From Bactericera cockerelli (taxonomy: Eukaryota; Arthropoda; Insecta; Hemiptera; Triozidae): a stretch of DNA of 64,000 bases. A program made the position numbers and the translations under genes. The first letter of the stretch is position 1; each line of letters starts with the position of its first letter. Under the pieces are notes generated by a model. That model was not told the DNA's origin, did no database searches, and was given only the letters and a program-made list of their open reading frames with translations. The stretch spans positions 24,123,383 to 24,187,382 of the forward strand of contig CM044956.1 in NCBI GenBank assembly GCA_024516035.1, written 5' to 3'. Below, piece by piece: positions 12,546-24,369 of the stretch.

Positions 12546-12751
12546 ACCGTTGTTCAAGTTCATCACACGCAAGAGTGAAAGCAGAGAACTAGAGAACGAG
12601 AAAGAAAGAATGATTGAATACAATGTTTCTCTTTCTTGTGAGAACTGACTCCACATCCTAGACGTCAGGACTTTTAGTATGTTTACTATCTCACCCTCCT
12701 GAACAAGTATTCCAAGGAATTGGCTGCGTCGACGTCGCCTTTTAGTACTCA

Positions 12752-13040
12752 CGCACTCTACAACTTATTTCTTGACTGGCCTATACACACTTTACAACTT
12801 ATTCCTTGACTGGCCTGTACAAACTTTACCACTTATTTTTTGACTGGCCTATACAAACTTTACAACTTATTTCTCGACTGGCCTATATACACTTTACAAC
12901 TTATTTCTTGACTGGCCTATACACACTTTACAATTTATTTCTTGACTGGCCTATACAAACTTTACAACTTATTTATTGACTGGCCTATACAAACTTTACA
13001 ATTTATTTCTTGACTGCCCTATACACACTTTACAACTTAT
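12752..13040. repeat. 34-bp minisatellite, left part
   Basis: About 8.5 tandem copies of a 34-bp unit containing TTTACAACTTATTTCTTGAC and TGGCCTATACACAC. The array stops in mid-unit at ACAACTTAT and resumes in phase at about 15691. Confidence 0.92.
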
Positions 13041-13536
13041 GGTTAAAAAAAGAAGAACGCCTCACTCAAAAGAATGATTATAATTAGCTAAAAATAAATG
13101 ATATCAAATTGAGAACACCTTACCCCCTCTCTTTCTACATCTCTGCACTCCTCTCTGAATTTATTCCTCTTATGTTTATCTTTCTTTATCATTTCTAGGG
13201 GTTATCCCAAACTTGATTTCTCTTTAAATTTACTTGTTGAACGGCAATAAAAACTGGCGGTCGGTGTATGATTTTTCTGAACTTATTTTATTGAATCGAA
13301 AAAATTACACCGCGACCGCCATTTTTTATTGCCGTTCAACAAGTAAATTTAAAGAGAAATCAAGTTTGGGATAACCCCTAGAAATGATAAAGAAAGATAA
13401 ACATAAGAGGAATAAATTCAGAGAGGAGTGCAGAGATGTAGAAAGAGAGGGGGTAAGGTGTTCTCAATTTGATATCATTTATTTTTAGCTAATTATAATC
13501 ATTCTTTTGAGTGAGGCGTTCTTCTTTTTTTAACCA
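13040..13536. repeat. near-perfect palindrome, arms ~230 bp
   Basis: Arms 13040-13268 and 13306-13536 are almost identical in inverted orientation. The only differences I saw are one substitution and a 2-bp indel next to the 37-bp loop. The outer tips are GGTTAAAAAAAG and CTTTTTTTAACC. It forms the left terminal region of the 2.65-kb insertion. Confidence 0.93.
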
Positions 13537-14140
13537 CGAAGTGGTGTTTTTGGGGGGATATCAGTTCTTTTTGTACGAAAATATAGGTTCATACACTACT
13601 GAAACATTATGAATAACAAAAGTAAATAAGCTGGGAAAATGTGAATGTACCAAGTTGTCTTTTTTTTTAAGATATAGTTTAACAGTAGGTATTTAATTTT
13701 TTTAAGGTCAATATGTATTTGGATCACAGATTTGGCCCCCTGAGTCCCCAAAGTGAGTAAATAATATATAAATTTGCAATGAAAGACCTTTTGATTCTAT
13801 ACTCCACATGATTAGGTTTATCTTTCAATGCTAAATAGACCTCGGAGCCTCCTATGAGGGACACTAAAACACCAGGATTTACAAATACCAAAGAAATTAA
13901 TTTCTAATCACCTTATCAAGGCGAGGTAATGGTTCTCTCCCGTTGTCCTTTCCTTACCCGAATTCTCTCCGGCTTGTTGCAGGGGTCACCACGAGTATCT
14001 CTCCCGGAAATAAGACCATGCTTTTTTACATTAGGTATTTAAGAAAATGAAAACTATAAAATTATCATTTTTATATAAGAAGTGGCCTTTTATAAGGAAA
14101 TCTTTAAAATCTCTAACAAATGAAAAGCAATGCTTCAGTG

Positions 14141-14330
14141 TATAGTAGAGTTAGGTAAAATACATAGAAGGCCATGCCTCAGGAATATAGTAGGGTTAGG
14201 GATAATACATAGAAGACAATGCCTCGAGTTTATAGTAGGGTTAGGTAAATAATATATAGAAGGCCATGCCTTGGGTTTATCATAGGGTTAGGCAAAATAC
14301 ATAGAAGGCCATGCCTCAGGTCTATATCAA
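14141..14330. repeat. ~46-bp tandem repeat, four copies
   Basis: Repeated TAGTAGGGTTAGGTAAAATA followed by CATAGAAGGCCATGCCTC. A single related unit lies at about 48521-48560. Confidence 0.8.
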
Positions 14331-14399
14331 TGGTTCCTAGGTGTTTCGATTATAGTTTTTATGCTAGGCCTAAACTATGTAAGTATAAAATCAGGTAAA

Positions 14400-14612
14400 A
14401 ATGCAAGCGACGCGCGACGCGACGGGAGACAATTTGGTGTTGATAAAACCATGAGCGGGAGAGAACTCGGTGGTGACGTCCCTTATCAATTCATCACGAG
14501 GTATGAGTGTACCCCGGACATAATGGATAGAGAAAAAAAACTTCCCTGAATGGGATCGAAACCAAGTCATCGTGCGTGCAAGCCTAGTATGCTACCCACT
14601 TGGCCAAAGTCA
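14400..14612 (-). repeat. tRNA-derived SINE
   Basis: Minus-strand head at about 14541-14612: an A-box-like TGGCCAAGTGGGTAGCAT, then a degenerate B box GGTTTCGATCCCATTC. A body follows to about 14400. The head-body junction resembles the SINE at 541-729. Confidence 0.55.
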
Positions 14613-14699
14613 CTACTTTGTCACAACTTTTAGTGATTAGCATCGACATTATGAGAGCTAATTCATCATATTTTATCTCCATCCAACCATGATTGTCCA

Positions 14700-14930
14700 A
14701 AATCAATCTCGTAATGCCGCCACAGGTCATCGGCCAATTCTGCAACTACTAAAATTTTCCTCGCGAGGGTAATGGGGTCGTCATGAAGATCAAATATAAA
14801 GATCGGAAAAAACAAAACAACGTTAAGCCCAAATCGAAAATATAGAGCTAAAAAATTTCGTCCCCGCCAGGATTCGAACCCATGCTGACTGGGTGGCAGG
14901 TCGAGCGTGCTACCAATAAACAAAGTTATC
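14700..14930 (-). repeat. tRNA-derived SINE
   Basis: Minus-strand head at about 14858-14930: GGTAGCACGCTCGACCTGCC, then B box GGGTTCGAATCCTGGC. The body runs down to about 14700. It lies about 90 bp from another SINE in the same orientation. Confidence 0.65.
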
Positions 14931-15659
14931 TTCTAAAGAAACGGACGGAAAATGAACTAACTAAATAAATACTTGGAAACTTAAACATTAAAATTTTGCA
15001 GTGAGAGAGCGAGGTCATCTCGAAAAATACATACTGGCCAAGATCTGACCACTAAGCTAAGGATTCGAAGGTACCTACCCGCCAAAGAAAATGAAAAGGC
15101 CACCAGGTGCCACCCAGTGGACCGGATGAAGAAAAAAAATCAATAAATTTGGTATCTGCTCATCAAGATCTTTCATTTGATACCACTTAAGATTAGTATT
15201 ATCCTTCGATTCCCGATTTGGGCTCCCAAAACCCGAGGCCGCCCAAATGGGCCGCCCGCTTATAATTTAGAATTTTTTTTTGGTCCAGGCTCATCTCCAT
15301 TATATCTTGATCACTTTAGACACCTCACTTAATCTTCAGTGCCAAGTTAAAGACACGAAGTCGGGTCTCAAAGGATCCGTATGAAGAAAAAAAAACAGAA
15401 AAAAAAAAAAAAAATTATGAATCTTTTCATGTCTTTCACGATTGTTCGGGGGTCTCGAAAATAGGGTTTCCGTTGGCCTAGGAAGTCAAACAAAAAGTCA
15501 AATCAATTTATTTTTCGACGTAGAGTCCATTTCTGTAATAAAAATCGCAATTTTTGAAATTCATGTTGCACTTTTCGCTGGCTGAAAGTACATGAAATGC
15601 ATGGGAACTATGTTTTCCGTAACCTTACACTCTGCCGGGCTGTCTCTTTCTTTGTATAG

Positions 15660-15690
15660 GCGTTCTTCACACCTCGGCCGAGGTGTTTGA
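15660..15690 (+). repeat. terminal hairpin motif, copy 1
   Basis: GCGTTCTTC, then an 18-bp perfect palindrome ACACCTCGGCCGAGGTGT, then TTGAT. Recurs at 34659-34691, 37473-37509 and, inverted, 57668-57702. Confidence 0.85.
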
Positions 15691-16018
15691 TTTCTTGACT
15701 GGCTTATACACACTTTACAACTTATTTCTTGACGGGCGTATACACACTTTACAACTTATTTCTTGACTGGCCTATACACACTTTACAACCTATTTCTCGA
15801 CTGGCCTACACACACTTTACAACTTATTTCTTGACTGGCTTATACACACTTTACAACTTATTTCTTGACGGGCGTATACACACTTTACAATTTATTTCTT
15901 GACTGGCCTATACACACTTTACAACTTATTTCTTGACTGGCGTATACACACTTTACAACTTATTTCTTGACTGGCCTATACACACTTTACAACTTATTTC
16001 TTGACTGGCCTATACACA
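15691..16018. repeat. 34-bp minisatellite, right part
   Basis: About 9.6 copies in phase with the left part. Unit variants (GGCTTATAC, GGGCGTATAC, GGCCTATAC, CTCGACTGGCCTACA) recur in the same order after 136 bp, which suggests a four-unit higher-order repeat. Confidence 0.92.
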
Positions 16019-16248
16019 TTGGTATTAATAACGAAGAGAAAGGGACAGAATCAGAGAAAGCAAAAGATAAGCAATGAACATTTTCTTTTCTTTTTTAAAG
16101 TGTCCCAAAAATAACAACGAAAAAAGTCCCAATATCTGTTCTTTGTTTCTCTAGGTCTTCACGTTTTTCTATCTCTCTTGGAACACCTTCAGGCAAAGTA
16201 TATTCTATCACATTTTCTCAAACAAAACAGGGGATGGATATGATAAAG

Positions 16249-16660
16249 TAGGGAGGAGAGAGGGAGGGATAAGATATGTAGGGACGAGAGAGGGAGGGAT
16301 AAGATATGTAGGGACGAGAGAGGGAGGGATAAGATATGTAGGGACGAGAGAGGGAGGGATAAGATATGTAGGGACGAGAGAGGGAGGGATAAGAGATGTA
16401 GGGACGAGAGAGGGAGGGATAAGAGATGTAGGGACGAGAGAGGGAGGGATAAGATATGTAGGGACGAGAGAGGGAGGGATAAGAGATGTAGGGACGAGAG
16501 AGGGAGGGATAAGAGATGTAGGGACGAGAGAGGGAGGGATAAGAGATGTAGGGACGAGAGAGGGAGGGATAAGAGATGTAGGGACGAGAGAGGGAGGGAT
16601 AAGATATGTAGGGACGAGAGAGGGAGGGATAAGATATGTAGGGACGAGAGAGGGAGGGAG
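16249..16660. repeat. 30-bp minisatellite, ~13.5 copies
   Basis: Unit GATAAGATATGTAGGGACGA plus GAGAGGGAGG, almost invariant apart from one T/G site (GATATG or GAGATG). Reading left to right, the site gives T T T T G G T G G G G T T. Because 30 is divisible by three, ORFs of 172 and 192 aa run through it on the minus strand; I do not regard them as genes. Confidence 0.95.
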
Positions 16661-17004
16661 ACTGATAAGGAAGTTTGAGCTTTCTGTTCTGAGCGCTATC
16701 CTGGTGAACAATCCCGCCCAGGCCAAACCAACGTAACCTGGTGAAAGACATCTGTCTAATGTTGACCCAGCACCTAATTGGGAAGTATTGTGTCACTTCT
16801 CGCCCATCAGAGGGGAGGCATACTACGGAATGGGCAGGCTACAACACAGACCAAAAGCATCTACAGTAGCTCCTGTTTCATGGCTACGAAACAAAAAAGG
16901 CTGTGTAACACTCATTTTTTAAAAAAGAAAAAAAAAGTAGGAATTTGTAGGCTTCATGTATAATTATTGATAAATATCAGGGAATGTCCTTACTGCCCTC
17001 ATCA

Positions 17005-17075
17005 GAAGCTTGGTCGATAAGGATGCGGACTTGCAAGCTGGAGGTCGGTGGTTCAACTTCAAGTTAAGCAACAAC
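17005..17075 (+). repeat. tRNA-like SINE head fragment
   Basis: GCTTGGTCGATAAGGATGCG, then GGAGGTCGGTGGTTCAACTT, resembling the A-to-B-box region of the SINE at 50455-50560. B box degenerate. Confidence 0.4.
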
Positions 17076-17085
17076 AAAAAAAAAA

Positions 17086-17798
17086 CACTGCCAATTATGG
17101 ACACAATGACTTCCTCGTGATTGCTTCACATTGTAAACACGTGCCAATTTTGAGATTTTATAGAAAATTACTTGTATCTCCAAAACGGCTCAACCGATTT
17201 TCTTCAAATTTGTTTTATATGGTACAATATCGTTTTTTCTACATTCTAAATTCCACAAAAAGTTCTGTATCGGTAAGTCGTGGTCCTTATTTTTTTACTT
17301 TTTTGTCCAAAATTTCGGATTTTCTTAAATATCAGAGTCAAATTATAATTAATTTAAAAATAAATATAAATAACCTATGTAAAACCATAATATGCATTTT
17401 TTACAAAATTTCATCGAAATCGGGTGTACCGTTCACGAGATATAAGCGTTTAAGTAAAAAGTTAGTGGTCAGGCGCATGGTCTCTTTCACCCAGAACCGC
17501 TGGTATGAATTCAATGAATTTAAAATGGGACCATCTACAGAATGTCTCCTAGATGTGTGCAAAATTTCATCAAAATCGGTCGAGTAGTTTCCGAGATTTG
17601 CGCGTTACAAGGAATCGTTTTAACAGACCGACGGACCGACAGACCGACAGACGGACACAAAACCAAATTTACTCAGTAGGTTATGAAACGTCCAGAAATA
17701 TGAAAAAAATTGAAATCGGAGCAAAAAAAAAATTTTTTTTTACAAAAACAAACACAATACTTCCGATTTCTAATATTAGAAATTTCTCGGAAGTAATA
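17086..17798 (+). repeat. 0.7-kb dispersed family R, full-length copy
   Basis: Starts CACTGCCAATTATGGACACA. It ends ACTTCCGATTTCTAATATTA continuing into GAAATTTCTCGGAAGT, an imperfect palindrome that can form a terminal hairpin. The middle carries AAAATTTCATCAAAATCGGT, CGCGTTACAAGGAATCG and a GACCGACAGACCGACAGAC short tandem. Copies: 31490-32204 (minus), 35217-35806, 38124-38813, and partial ones at 17799-18080 and 51305-51410. No convincing protein. I do not know the superfamily. Confidence 0.85.
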
Positions 17799-18080
17799 CA
17801 CTGCTAATTATGGACACAATATTTCTGTATCGGCAGAAGTACAAGTTGTGGACCTTATTTTTTGATTTTTTTTAGTAAAAAGTTAGAGGTCAGGTGCATG
17901 GTCTCTGTTACCAAGAACCGCTGCGCTGGTGCAAAGTTGATGAATTTAGAATGGGATCATCTACAATACGTCTTCTATATGTGTACAAAATTTCAGGGTA
18001 ATGATTGAATATTTCCCAGTCTGTATAGCTGAGAAATAGATATCGTACATCTGTAAAAAGTCGCGGTCTGTTATGTAAAA
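17799..18080 (+). repeat. family R, internally deleted second copy
   Basis: Begins with the family start CACTGCTAATTATGGACACA immediately after the previous copy's end. It then jumps to the TTCTGTATCGGCAGAAG region and has lost the 3' half. Two copies therefore sit head to tail. Confidence 0.65.
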
Positions 18081-18689
18081 AGCAGATTTTTTTAAGAATG
18101 GCAAGGTTCTAACTACGTGCTTGATATTTGGCTCTACAGGTTTCTACGATTTAAGGAGAGATATAACCTGGTAGGGTCACAACCCCGCCCATCTGAATTC
18201 TGGTGGATAGGTCATAAAACCAACCCTTGTCCTCTGAACACGACTAATGTTAGAGTCCTTTTGTTTCTTTATTCCAGCACTTCCTTTTCTTTAATGTATT
18301 TCAAATTTGTAGACTTAGCAAAGTAACTTTCTCTTTATCTCCTCCCTCCCTCCCTCTATACATTCCCTTCACGCTCCCCTCCCTCTGCATCGCACTCACT
18401 CTAAATCTTAATCTTTTCTTTCTGTCAAGTTTGAAAAATAAAAATGCGTTTTCCATGTAAAATCAAGTTTCATATTTGCCAACTCTAAACTTGAAACAGA
18501 TTTTGAAAAAGTAAAGCTCCTCCCACATTCCCAAGCTCATCTTAAGACTCGTATTCTTCATAAACCATACTAAATGTATGTTACCATCAACTTTAGCTGG
18601 TTTCCTGCGATGTGAAAAATAACGAGATTGTGTTTGTATTAATCACAAGTGTGAATTCACAAATTCGTAATCACACTTTCATAAAAAAA
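18081..18689. other. unassigned DNA
   Basis: No coding or repeat partner recognised. C/T-rich patch at 18330-18400. Confidence 0.4.
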
Positions 18690-18790
18690 ACTTCGTGCTT
18701 GGGACTTGAACCAGTGACCTCCATCTTACGATAAAACAATAATCTAAAGTGATCTCTATCAATTCTCTAACCAAGTGGTTAAAAATCCAT
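18690..18790 (-). repeat. tRNA-like SINE head
   Basis: Minus strand: AACCACTTGGTTAGAGAATTG as a degraded A-box side, then GGTCACTGGTTCAAGTCCCA as B box. The spacing between boxes is longer than in a tRNA. Confidence 0.5.
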
Positions 18791-19699
18791 TTTAAACGAT
18801 GGACGTTATAAAATCAGGATTTGCAACTCTTCTCTTCGGTTCACGAACGGGAAATTCCAACAAACTTTTCGATTCTTGAAATCTTCTGAGTGTTTTTATT
18901 AGGACTAAGAGAATATTTTCCAAATTTCATAGCTCCATGATCAACAGAACCAAAGATATAAGTGTGTAAAAAACCGGGTGAAGTGGTTCGTGTATAGATA
19001 GACTGCCGTCCTTGCTGGAACTTGGCCTGGCGCACTGCCGCCACGCGCTCAGATCATATTGTTATTTCAACAACTTTTAACTTCTAATTGAAAATTTTGT
19101 AATTTTCTTGCCGAATTGATAAAAACTTTCTATCTCATATTTTTGAAAGTCACTCTGGCGTTGAAACGTTCAAAATTATTATTTTATTCCAATTTAAAGG
19201 AAAAAAAGTTGAATAACATTTGGACGAATGTTGAAAATAAAAAAACACTACTACACATTTGTAAAGTTAAAAAACATTTGAATATTTGAACAGAGAAAGT
19301 TTCAAAACGTTTTTTTACAAATTGCTGGTTTGGTTGGCTTTGATGAGTAGGTAATGTACGAGTTGAAAAACAAAGTTTTTTTTTTTATAATTTCTATATG
19401 GTTTCCTAAAAGCCTGCTTTAGAACATTAAACTCTTTAGTTTTACACATAAGAGATATTCTACTAAGGACGCACTAGGTCCTTGGTGTTTCTTCTATTTA
19501 CTATTTACCAACGAACATTTTCATGGAAGAAAGGTTACAGGTTTATGGAGGTTACTCCTTGAAATTAATTTGTAATTTATTTGCATAGATTTTTATACAT
19601 ATTAGGATACGTACAATATTCAGGTTTAATAAATGTATTAAAAAGATGAAGGTACATAAAATATATTTACCTAAAGATGATGGCATATACCTAATAATA
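18791..19699. other. unassigned AT-rich DNA
   Basis: No supported feature. Confidence 0.4.
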
Positions 19700-20076
19700 T
19701 TTACTTGTATTACTGATGGAAAATTTTACATGAAGGCCTTAATTTATATGGAGGGTACTAAAGTATTTTATTACCGTTCATGTACAATTGTACAATGCAC
19801 CTAGGCTTGTGTACCACCACAGGAAAATATTATTTGAGAGTTGTCTAAAAATGAAAAGTAGATATAATGGTTCTGGAGAGGTGTGTATAAACTATCGTGG
19901 ACTGATGGGGTTCCAGGCCTTGTCGTGTTGAGGGTACATAAAAACACGGTACTGCTACTATACTAATAAATTAAAAGCTCATTTTCTTCTTATATGATTA
20001 CAATACATGTGTCAAATTTTAGTGAGAATCTAGTAAACTTACAAAGCAAGACCCTCTTCACAATTTTAGTGAGCTT
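19700..20076 (+). repeat. 0.38-kb dispersed repeat, copy B
   Basis: Inverted counterpart of 728-1115. It ends in TTTTAGTGAGCTTTA, and a tRNA-headed SINE of the same kind follows within about 40 bp, as in copy A. The spacing of 18.6 kb and inverted orientation could allow recombination between the copies. Confidence 0.75.
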
Positions 20077-20109
20077 TAAAACATTACTACTAAAAAGACC
20101 CTTTTAATT

Positions 20110-20200
20110 AGTTAACGCTCTAGGCATTGCACGCACGGTGACCCGGGTTCGATTCCCAGCGGAGCAGGATTTTTTCTGCTCTTTACTTGGCTCACACTAA
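20110..20200 (+). repeat. tRNA-derived SINE, partial
   Basis: ACGCTCTAGGCATTGCACGC, then B box GGGTTCGATTCCCAGC and GCTCTTTACTTGGCTCAC. The last block parallels the GTGCTCTGTACTTGG of the SINE at 541-729. The A box is damaged. Confidence 0.6.
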
Positions 20201-22615
20201 GAGATATTGATTCTCTTGTTTTGTCTTGTCATGTCCTTAAGGATGAATTAAAAACTTTAAATTTGGAATGAAATAGTAAGCGACTTATCAATTTGTTCAT
20301 CCATTGTATGTTACGTTGCCTATGCCACCAATGTCACTATGGATACAGGAAATTACATCTGTGAATTTAAATACACCCTTAACTTAAGGATAATTTACTC
20401 TCATTTTACATTCTTTATCTTTCTGACCACTTACACGGTACACCATCAGAAGTCAGAATATTTTCAGCTAAAAAACCCCTTGGACTCTTTCATTTATCCA
20501 AGGAAAGTCTAAAATACACAAAGACCGTCTGAATTTTGATTATTTGTGAAGAAAGAAAAAAGATTATGAGAAAAAAGATTATTCCCTTTTCTCTTCTTCT
20601 TAGTGAGTTTTTATTTCGTCAGTACTTTGTTCCTGAGGGTAAAACAAAACACAATAGCCCCATTGTAGAAGGAATACTGATGTAAGACGTAAAGAGGAGG
20701 GAGAGGGAAAGGATAAGACGTAAGGAGGAGAGAGAGGAGAGGAGTATGAGACGACGAAAGAGAAAGACTGGGATGAAAGAAACAAGAATAAGTGCAAAAA
20801 AAGTAATGAAAATTCTGTAATGATATTGTTTGCTAAGCTGGCGAAAAAGAAGATATGAGATTCCTTTTACATTTTTACAAAGAGAAGGAAAAGAAGGTTT
20901 TTTGTAAATATTGAGGGGCGGGAGGGAGGGGGCTGTTTCTTTGTGTAATGCCAGATTAGCCTGTCAGAATACACGACGAGGCAATAATAACACGCGTAGG
21001 TACCTGGTTCAAGGTTTTCGATGCCAGATACCTACTTTTCAGTGGAAAATTGTTTAACCTCTGAGTCAGATTAACTACTTATATTATTCTGTAGCTCATG
21101 AGGCGTTATGGGTAATGGTTTACAACTATAAGTAGTAGTCTAATCCCGTTAGGTTTTACGTAGGAAAGTTTATGCGTTATTTTGCATTTTGGTACAAAAA
21201 ATTTTTGGATGGCTGATCACGAATTGTCAAAACCGGAGAAGCCCGGAAATTGGAAAAACATTAATTTGGCGAAATATTTGGCACTTGCTTTGGTTGTTCG
21301 CCATTTTGGTATTATATAAATTATGGAAAAAAAATAACGCCCGACTATTTGTAATTCAGTTCAATTGAGCGTTCAAACATATCCTTAAAATAAAATTTGG
21401 TTGAGCCATTCACCCGCAATCGACCGGACAATATGGGCTACTTTTTAGCGATTTTCCTTAGAGTCGAGGAAAAATCTTTTTCGAACGTCCGTAACCTAAA
21501 ACGGCAACTTTAATCGTGAAATGTTTTACCAAGTAAGTTGTAGATAATGTATTTCTATTTACAATTTTTACCTAAAATTTTAAAATCAGTCATTCTAAAC
21601 ATAAGATAACAGTGAACCAAAATAAGTCATGAGCGCAAGGAACATCCCGGGGAGCCTTCATAATTTAAACAAATAAAAGTCCAACACATCGTACTCTCAT
21701 AATCATGAGCATTGAGCAATATCGTGTCGTGAACATTATTGTGAACACCTTGATGTGAAGATAAAAGTTACTTAACAGCTTAGATAAATGGACAGTATAC
21801 GTAGAAACCTATACAATCTATACATGATAGTATGAATAACCACTTCAACAGTATAAACAAGCATCGCGGGCATCATTTTGTTAGTATGAAGAATAAAGAT
21901 AGTCTGGTCCATTGGTTTCTTTCCGTGTGAATAATTTACAACCTGCAAACAACTAAAGTTTGACAGGAACATTAATTTTTGCGGCGGGAGTGAATTATTT
22001 GTTTTCAAGGCTCACCTTGTTTCTTCCCCGGCCGTCTGCAGTGCAGAATACAAGCTGTTCTATGTTAGTGGACCAATGGTGGTCGATGTTCAGGAATTCA
22101 TTTGTGTCTCGCTTCTGAGTCAGAAATTGCAATGAAGAAGGACAGAAGAAGGAAAGAGCCATTTACCATTTCAGTTAATGAAAGTATGTTCAGTATGTTA
22201 AGTACTCGTATGTCAATGTATCTACGTGGCTATAATTCGATTTTAAAAGTGTGTATGTTCTTGAAGAGTAGCGAGGGATCTTACCTTCCTTATCTTACCC
22301 CTTGAGCCTCTGATCTGATCCTAAGCCTCTGAAGTAGCTTTATATCTCTCGATTTTTTTTGGCTCTAACTCTCGAATTTTCTTTTGTTACAGGTATGTTC
22401 TCAAAATCGGTTACATGTACAAGAGCTTGAAAGAGCTATCCTTGGTACATTTCAAAAAAGTGGTAATTAATTTACATTATTTTTTCGTTTTTCTGAAAAA
22501 TATTGTCAGAACTTAACTTAGGTGAAACTGTTATATAACTGTGAGAAGTAATATAGTTAGATAATTTTGTATGTAGATATCAGAACATATCCATCAACTA
22601 ACCTTAAATACTATA
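20201..22615. other. unassigned DNA
   Basis: Small GA-rich patch near 20695-20790. No ORF above 78 aa and none recognisable. No repeats paired within the window. Confidence 0.4.
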
Positions 22616-23067
22616 CAGGGTGGACCAAAAAAACGTTTACACCCGTTAATGGTAGATTACTGACGACATTTCCAGCCCGGATCTGCAATCCGTTTTTTCG
22701 GATTCGCCTTTATAACTGCACAAAGTGATTTTTTGCAACTTTCTGAAAAAGTCCGACTTTGGCTTATTCTTCAGGTCAGAACTTTTTTCCTGTTTAAGAT
22801 GAGTTGATTCTGAACAATTCTGCAGAAAGCCAACAAAATTTCGATGTTTTTAGCTACACTACTTTGTTTTTTACGGTTTGGTTTGGTATCTTTTTTGACA
22901 CCTGAATAAAAAAAAACACACGAAAAAACTTTTTTACTAAATAAAACACTCGACATTTGTCCGAACAAATTTTGGCACAGACACGGGCAAGTTTGATAAA
23001 AGTTGGCGGCCGTCCCGAGGATGCTAAAAAATAATTTTACGATTTTTTATCACGTGATCTTCTGGGA
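22616..23067 (+). repeat. left long TIR
   Basis: Pairs with 24370-24818 in inverted orientation over about 0.45 kb, through to the TTATCACGTGATCTTCT block. Confidence 0.88.
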
Positions 23068-23261
23068 AAAATTATTAGATGTTTGCCAAAAACTCTTCAA
23101 AAATCCTAAGAGTTTTCTAGCTGTAGACTGTGTAAGGGGGTCTTGTATTGTTTACAAAAATTGTTTACATAGCTTTTTTTGAATACCGCGGTCTCACATG
23201 CCTTCTTCAGCCAGTTTAGGAAAATTCAAATAATAATTTTCGTGCTTTTCAGATTGTCCGT

Positions 23262-23540
23262 GGTGTTAGCTAAATGTGGTAGTGCTAAGAGTGTTAATAG
23301 CATGACCGAGGTTCAATTCTCGGCGGTCAATATTTTTTTAACTATCAAAAAAATCTGATGGAATATTTTATTCATACCTGTATCTGACCTGTTGTAACAC
23401 CAACACTTTATTGTTTTTTGGGGGTAATACCATCTGTAAATTGAGTTATATCAGATACTATTGGTATCACAATACACATAATTATTATTCATGTAAGCCC
23501 CTGAGAGACTGCCTTGATAATGTAAGGATGGTTTTTTTTT
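23262..23540 (+). repeat. tRNA-headed SINE inside the TIR element
   Basis: GTGGTAGTGCTAAGAGTG as A-box side and GAGGTTCAATTCTCGGC as B box. A body follows to about 23540. The body differs from the shared SINE body elsewhere in the window. Confidence 0.55.
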
Positions 23541-23805
23541 GTGCTTCCCTATGAGAGAAAAAAAAAACTAGCGAATTTTCCTAACGAAAATAGAATTTAT
23601 AAAATAAATTCAGGTAAATATGTAGGTAGGTTCAAACAATACTAATTAAATAACAAATAATTACCGATTGCCAAATCTTAATAGAAATCTTGAAAAAAAA
23701 ACAAGATAATATTTTGTAAAATTAATAAACTTTTGCAGTCTTTATTATGTTTTTATACTATTTTGATATAAACAAAAAGGTACTTAAATTTTTTTTTTGT
23801 GCTCT

Positions 23806-23837
<32 letters not shown>

Positions 23838-23854
23838 CTCCCTTCTCAATTCCC

Positions 23855-24110
23855 TCAGAGGAACTGTTGGAAGTGGCGTCCACCTTCCTGGATGCAAAGG
23901 TTGAACCTCTTCATCATCTTCCCTCGAATGTTGCGGAAGATTCCAGGTTTTTCTGTCAGGTCATCGAATGCCAACAGGATTCTTGTTACCAGATTCTGCT
24001 ACTCTTGCGTCTCCACTGGTATTTCGTAAACTATGTTTTTCACGTGATCCCAAAAGTTCCTGTAGGCAGCTCCATATTCTAAATGCATACCTGCCATTTC
24101 AGCATGCGAA
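23855..24110 (-). pseudogene. Tc1/mariner-type transposase C-terminal remnant
   Basis: The minus-strand translation ending at the TGA at 23855-23857 gives FWDHVKNIVYEIPV, an in-frame TAG, then NLVTRILLAFDDL, and finally RFNLCIQEGGRHFQQFL and stop. In insect Tc1/mariner (DDE_3-type) transposases the C-terminus has the same order: W.YLK..VY..PV, an arginine-rich helix with ITPE-like residues, and RL..CI...G.HFE.L. The catalytic region and N-terminal HTH domains are absent. The position between long TIRs with TA targets fits the assignment. Confidence 0.65.
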
Positions 24111-24369
24111 TAATAATAATTATGTAACTTGTACAAAAAAAAACTCAAGAACTTTAAAGACAATATTTCATAGAATGCAGAAAAATATGCTTGAAAACTA
24201 TCATCGAGAAACAAACAATCATTCATTTGACTGGCCTTTAATTAATTCCAAGGAAAATGATTATCAGACATAAATAGCTAATTACTCTTTGAGAACAAGA
24301 CGACCCTACACGGTCAACACTTTTAAGATTTTGAACATCATTTTTGGAGACTTACCTGGTTCGTTTTCC

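Larger units (their letters stand above)
13041..15690 (+). mobile_element. 2.65-kb insertion in the minisatellite (candidate Helitron-like element)
   Basis: The interrupted 34-bp unit continues exactly on the other side, so both insertion boundaries are visible; ambiguity is an AT dinucleotide. The left end is GGTTAAAAAAAGAAGAACGC. The right end is AGGCGTTCTTC followed by the palindrome ACACCTCGGCCGAGGTGT and TTGAT. GAAGAACGCC thus lies near both ends in inverted orientation. A 3' hairpin, short subterminal inverted repeats and little or no target duplication resemble Helentron/Helitron2-type non-autonomous elements. A foldback-type element is the alternative. No Rep/helicase coding is present. 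The interior holds a long palindrome, a ~46-bp tandem repeat and two SINEs. Confidence 0.6.

Noticed and set aside
12752..16018. CRISPR-like array
   Set aside because: The 34-bp units are contiguous without unique spacers, and the context is eukaryotic. It is a minisatellite.
16208..16796. ORFs of 172 and 192 aa with a 10-residue proline/serine repeat
   Set aside because: They run through the 30-bp minisatellite, whose length is a multiple of three, so open frames are automatic. No start context or non-repeat domain supports a gene.
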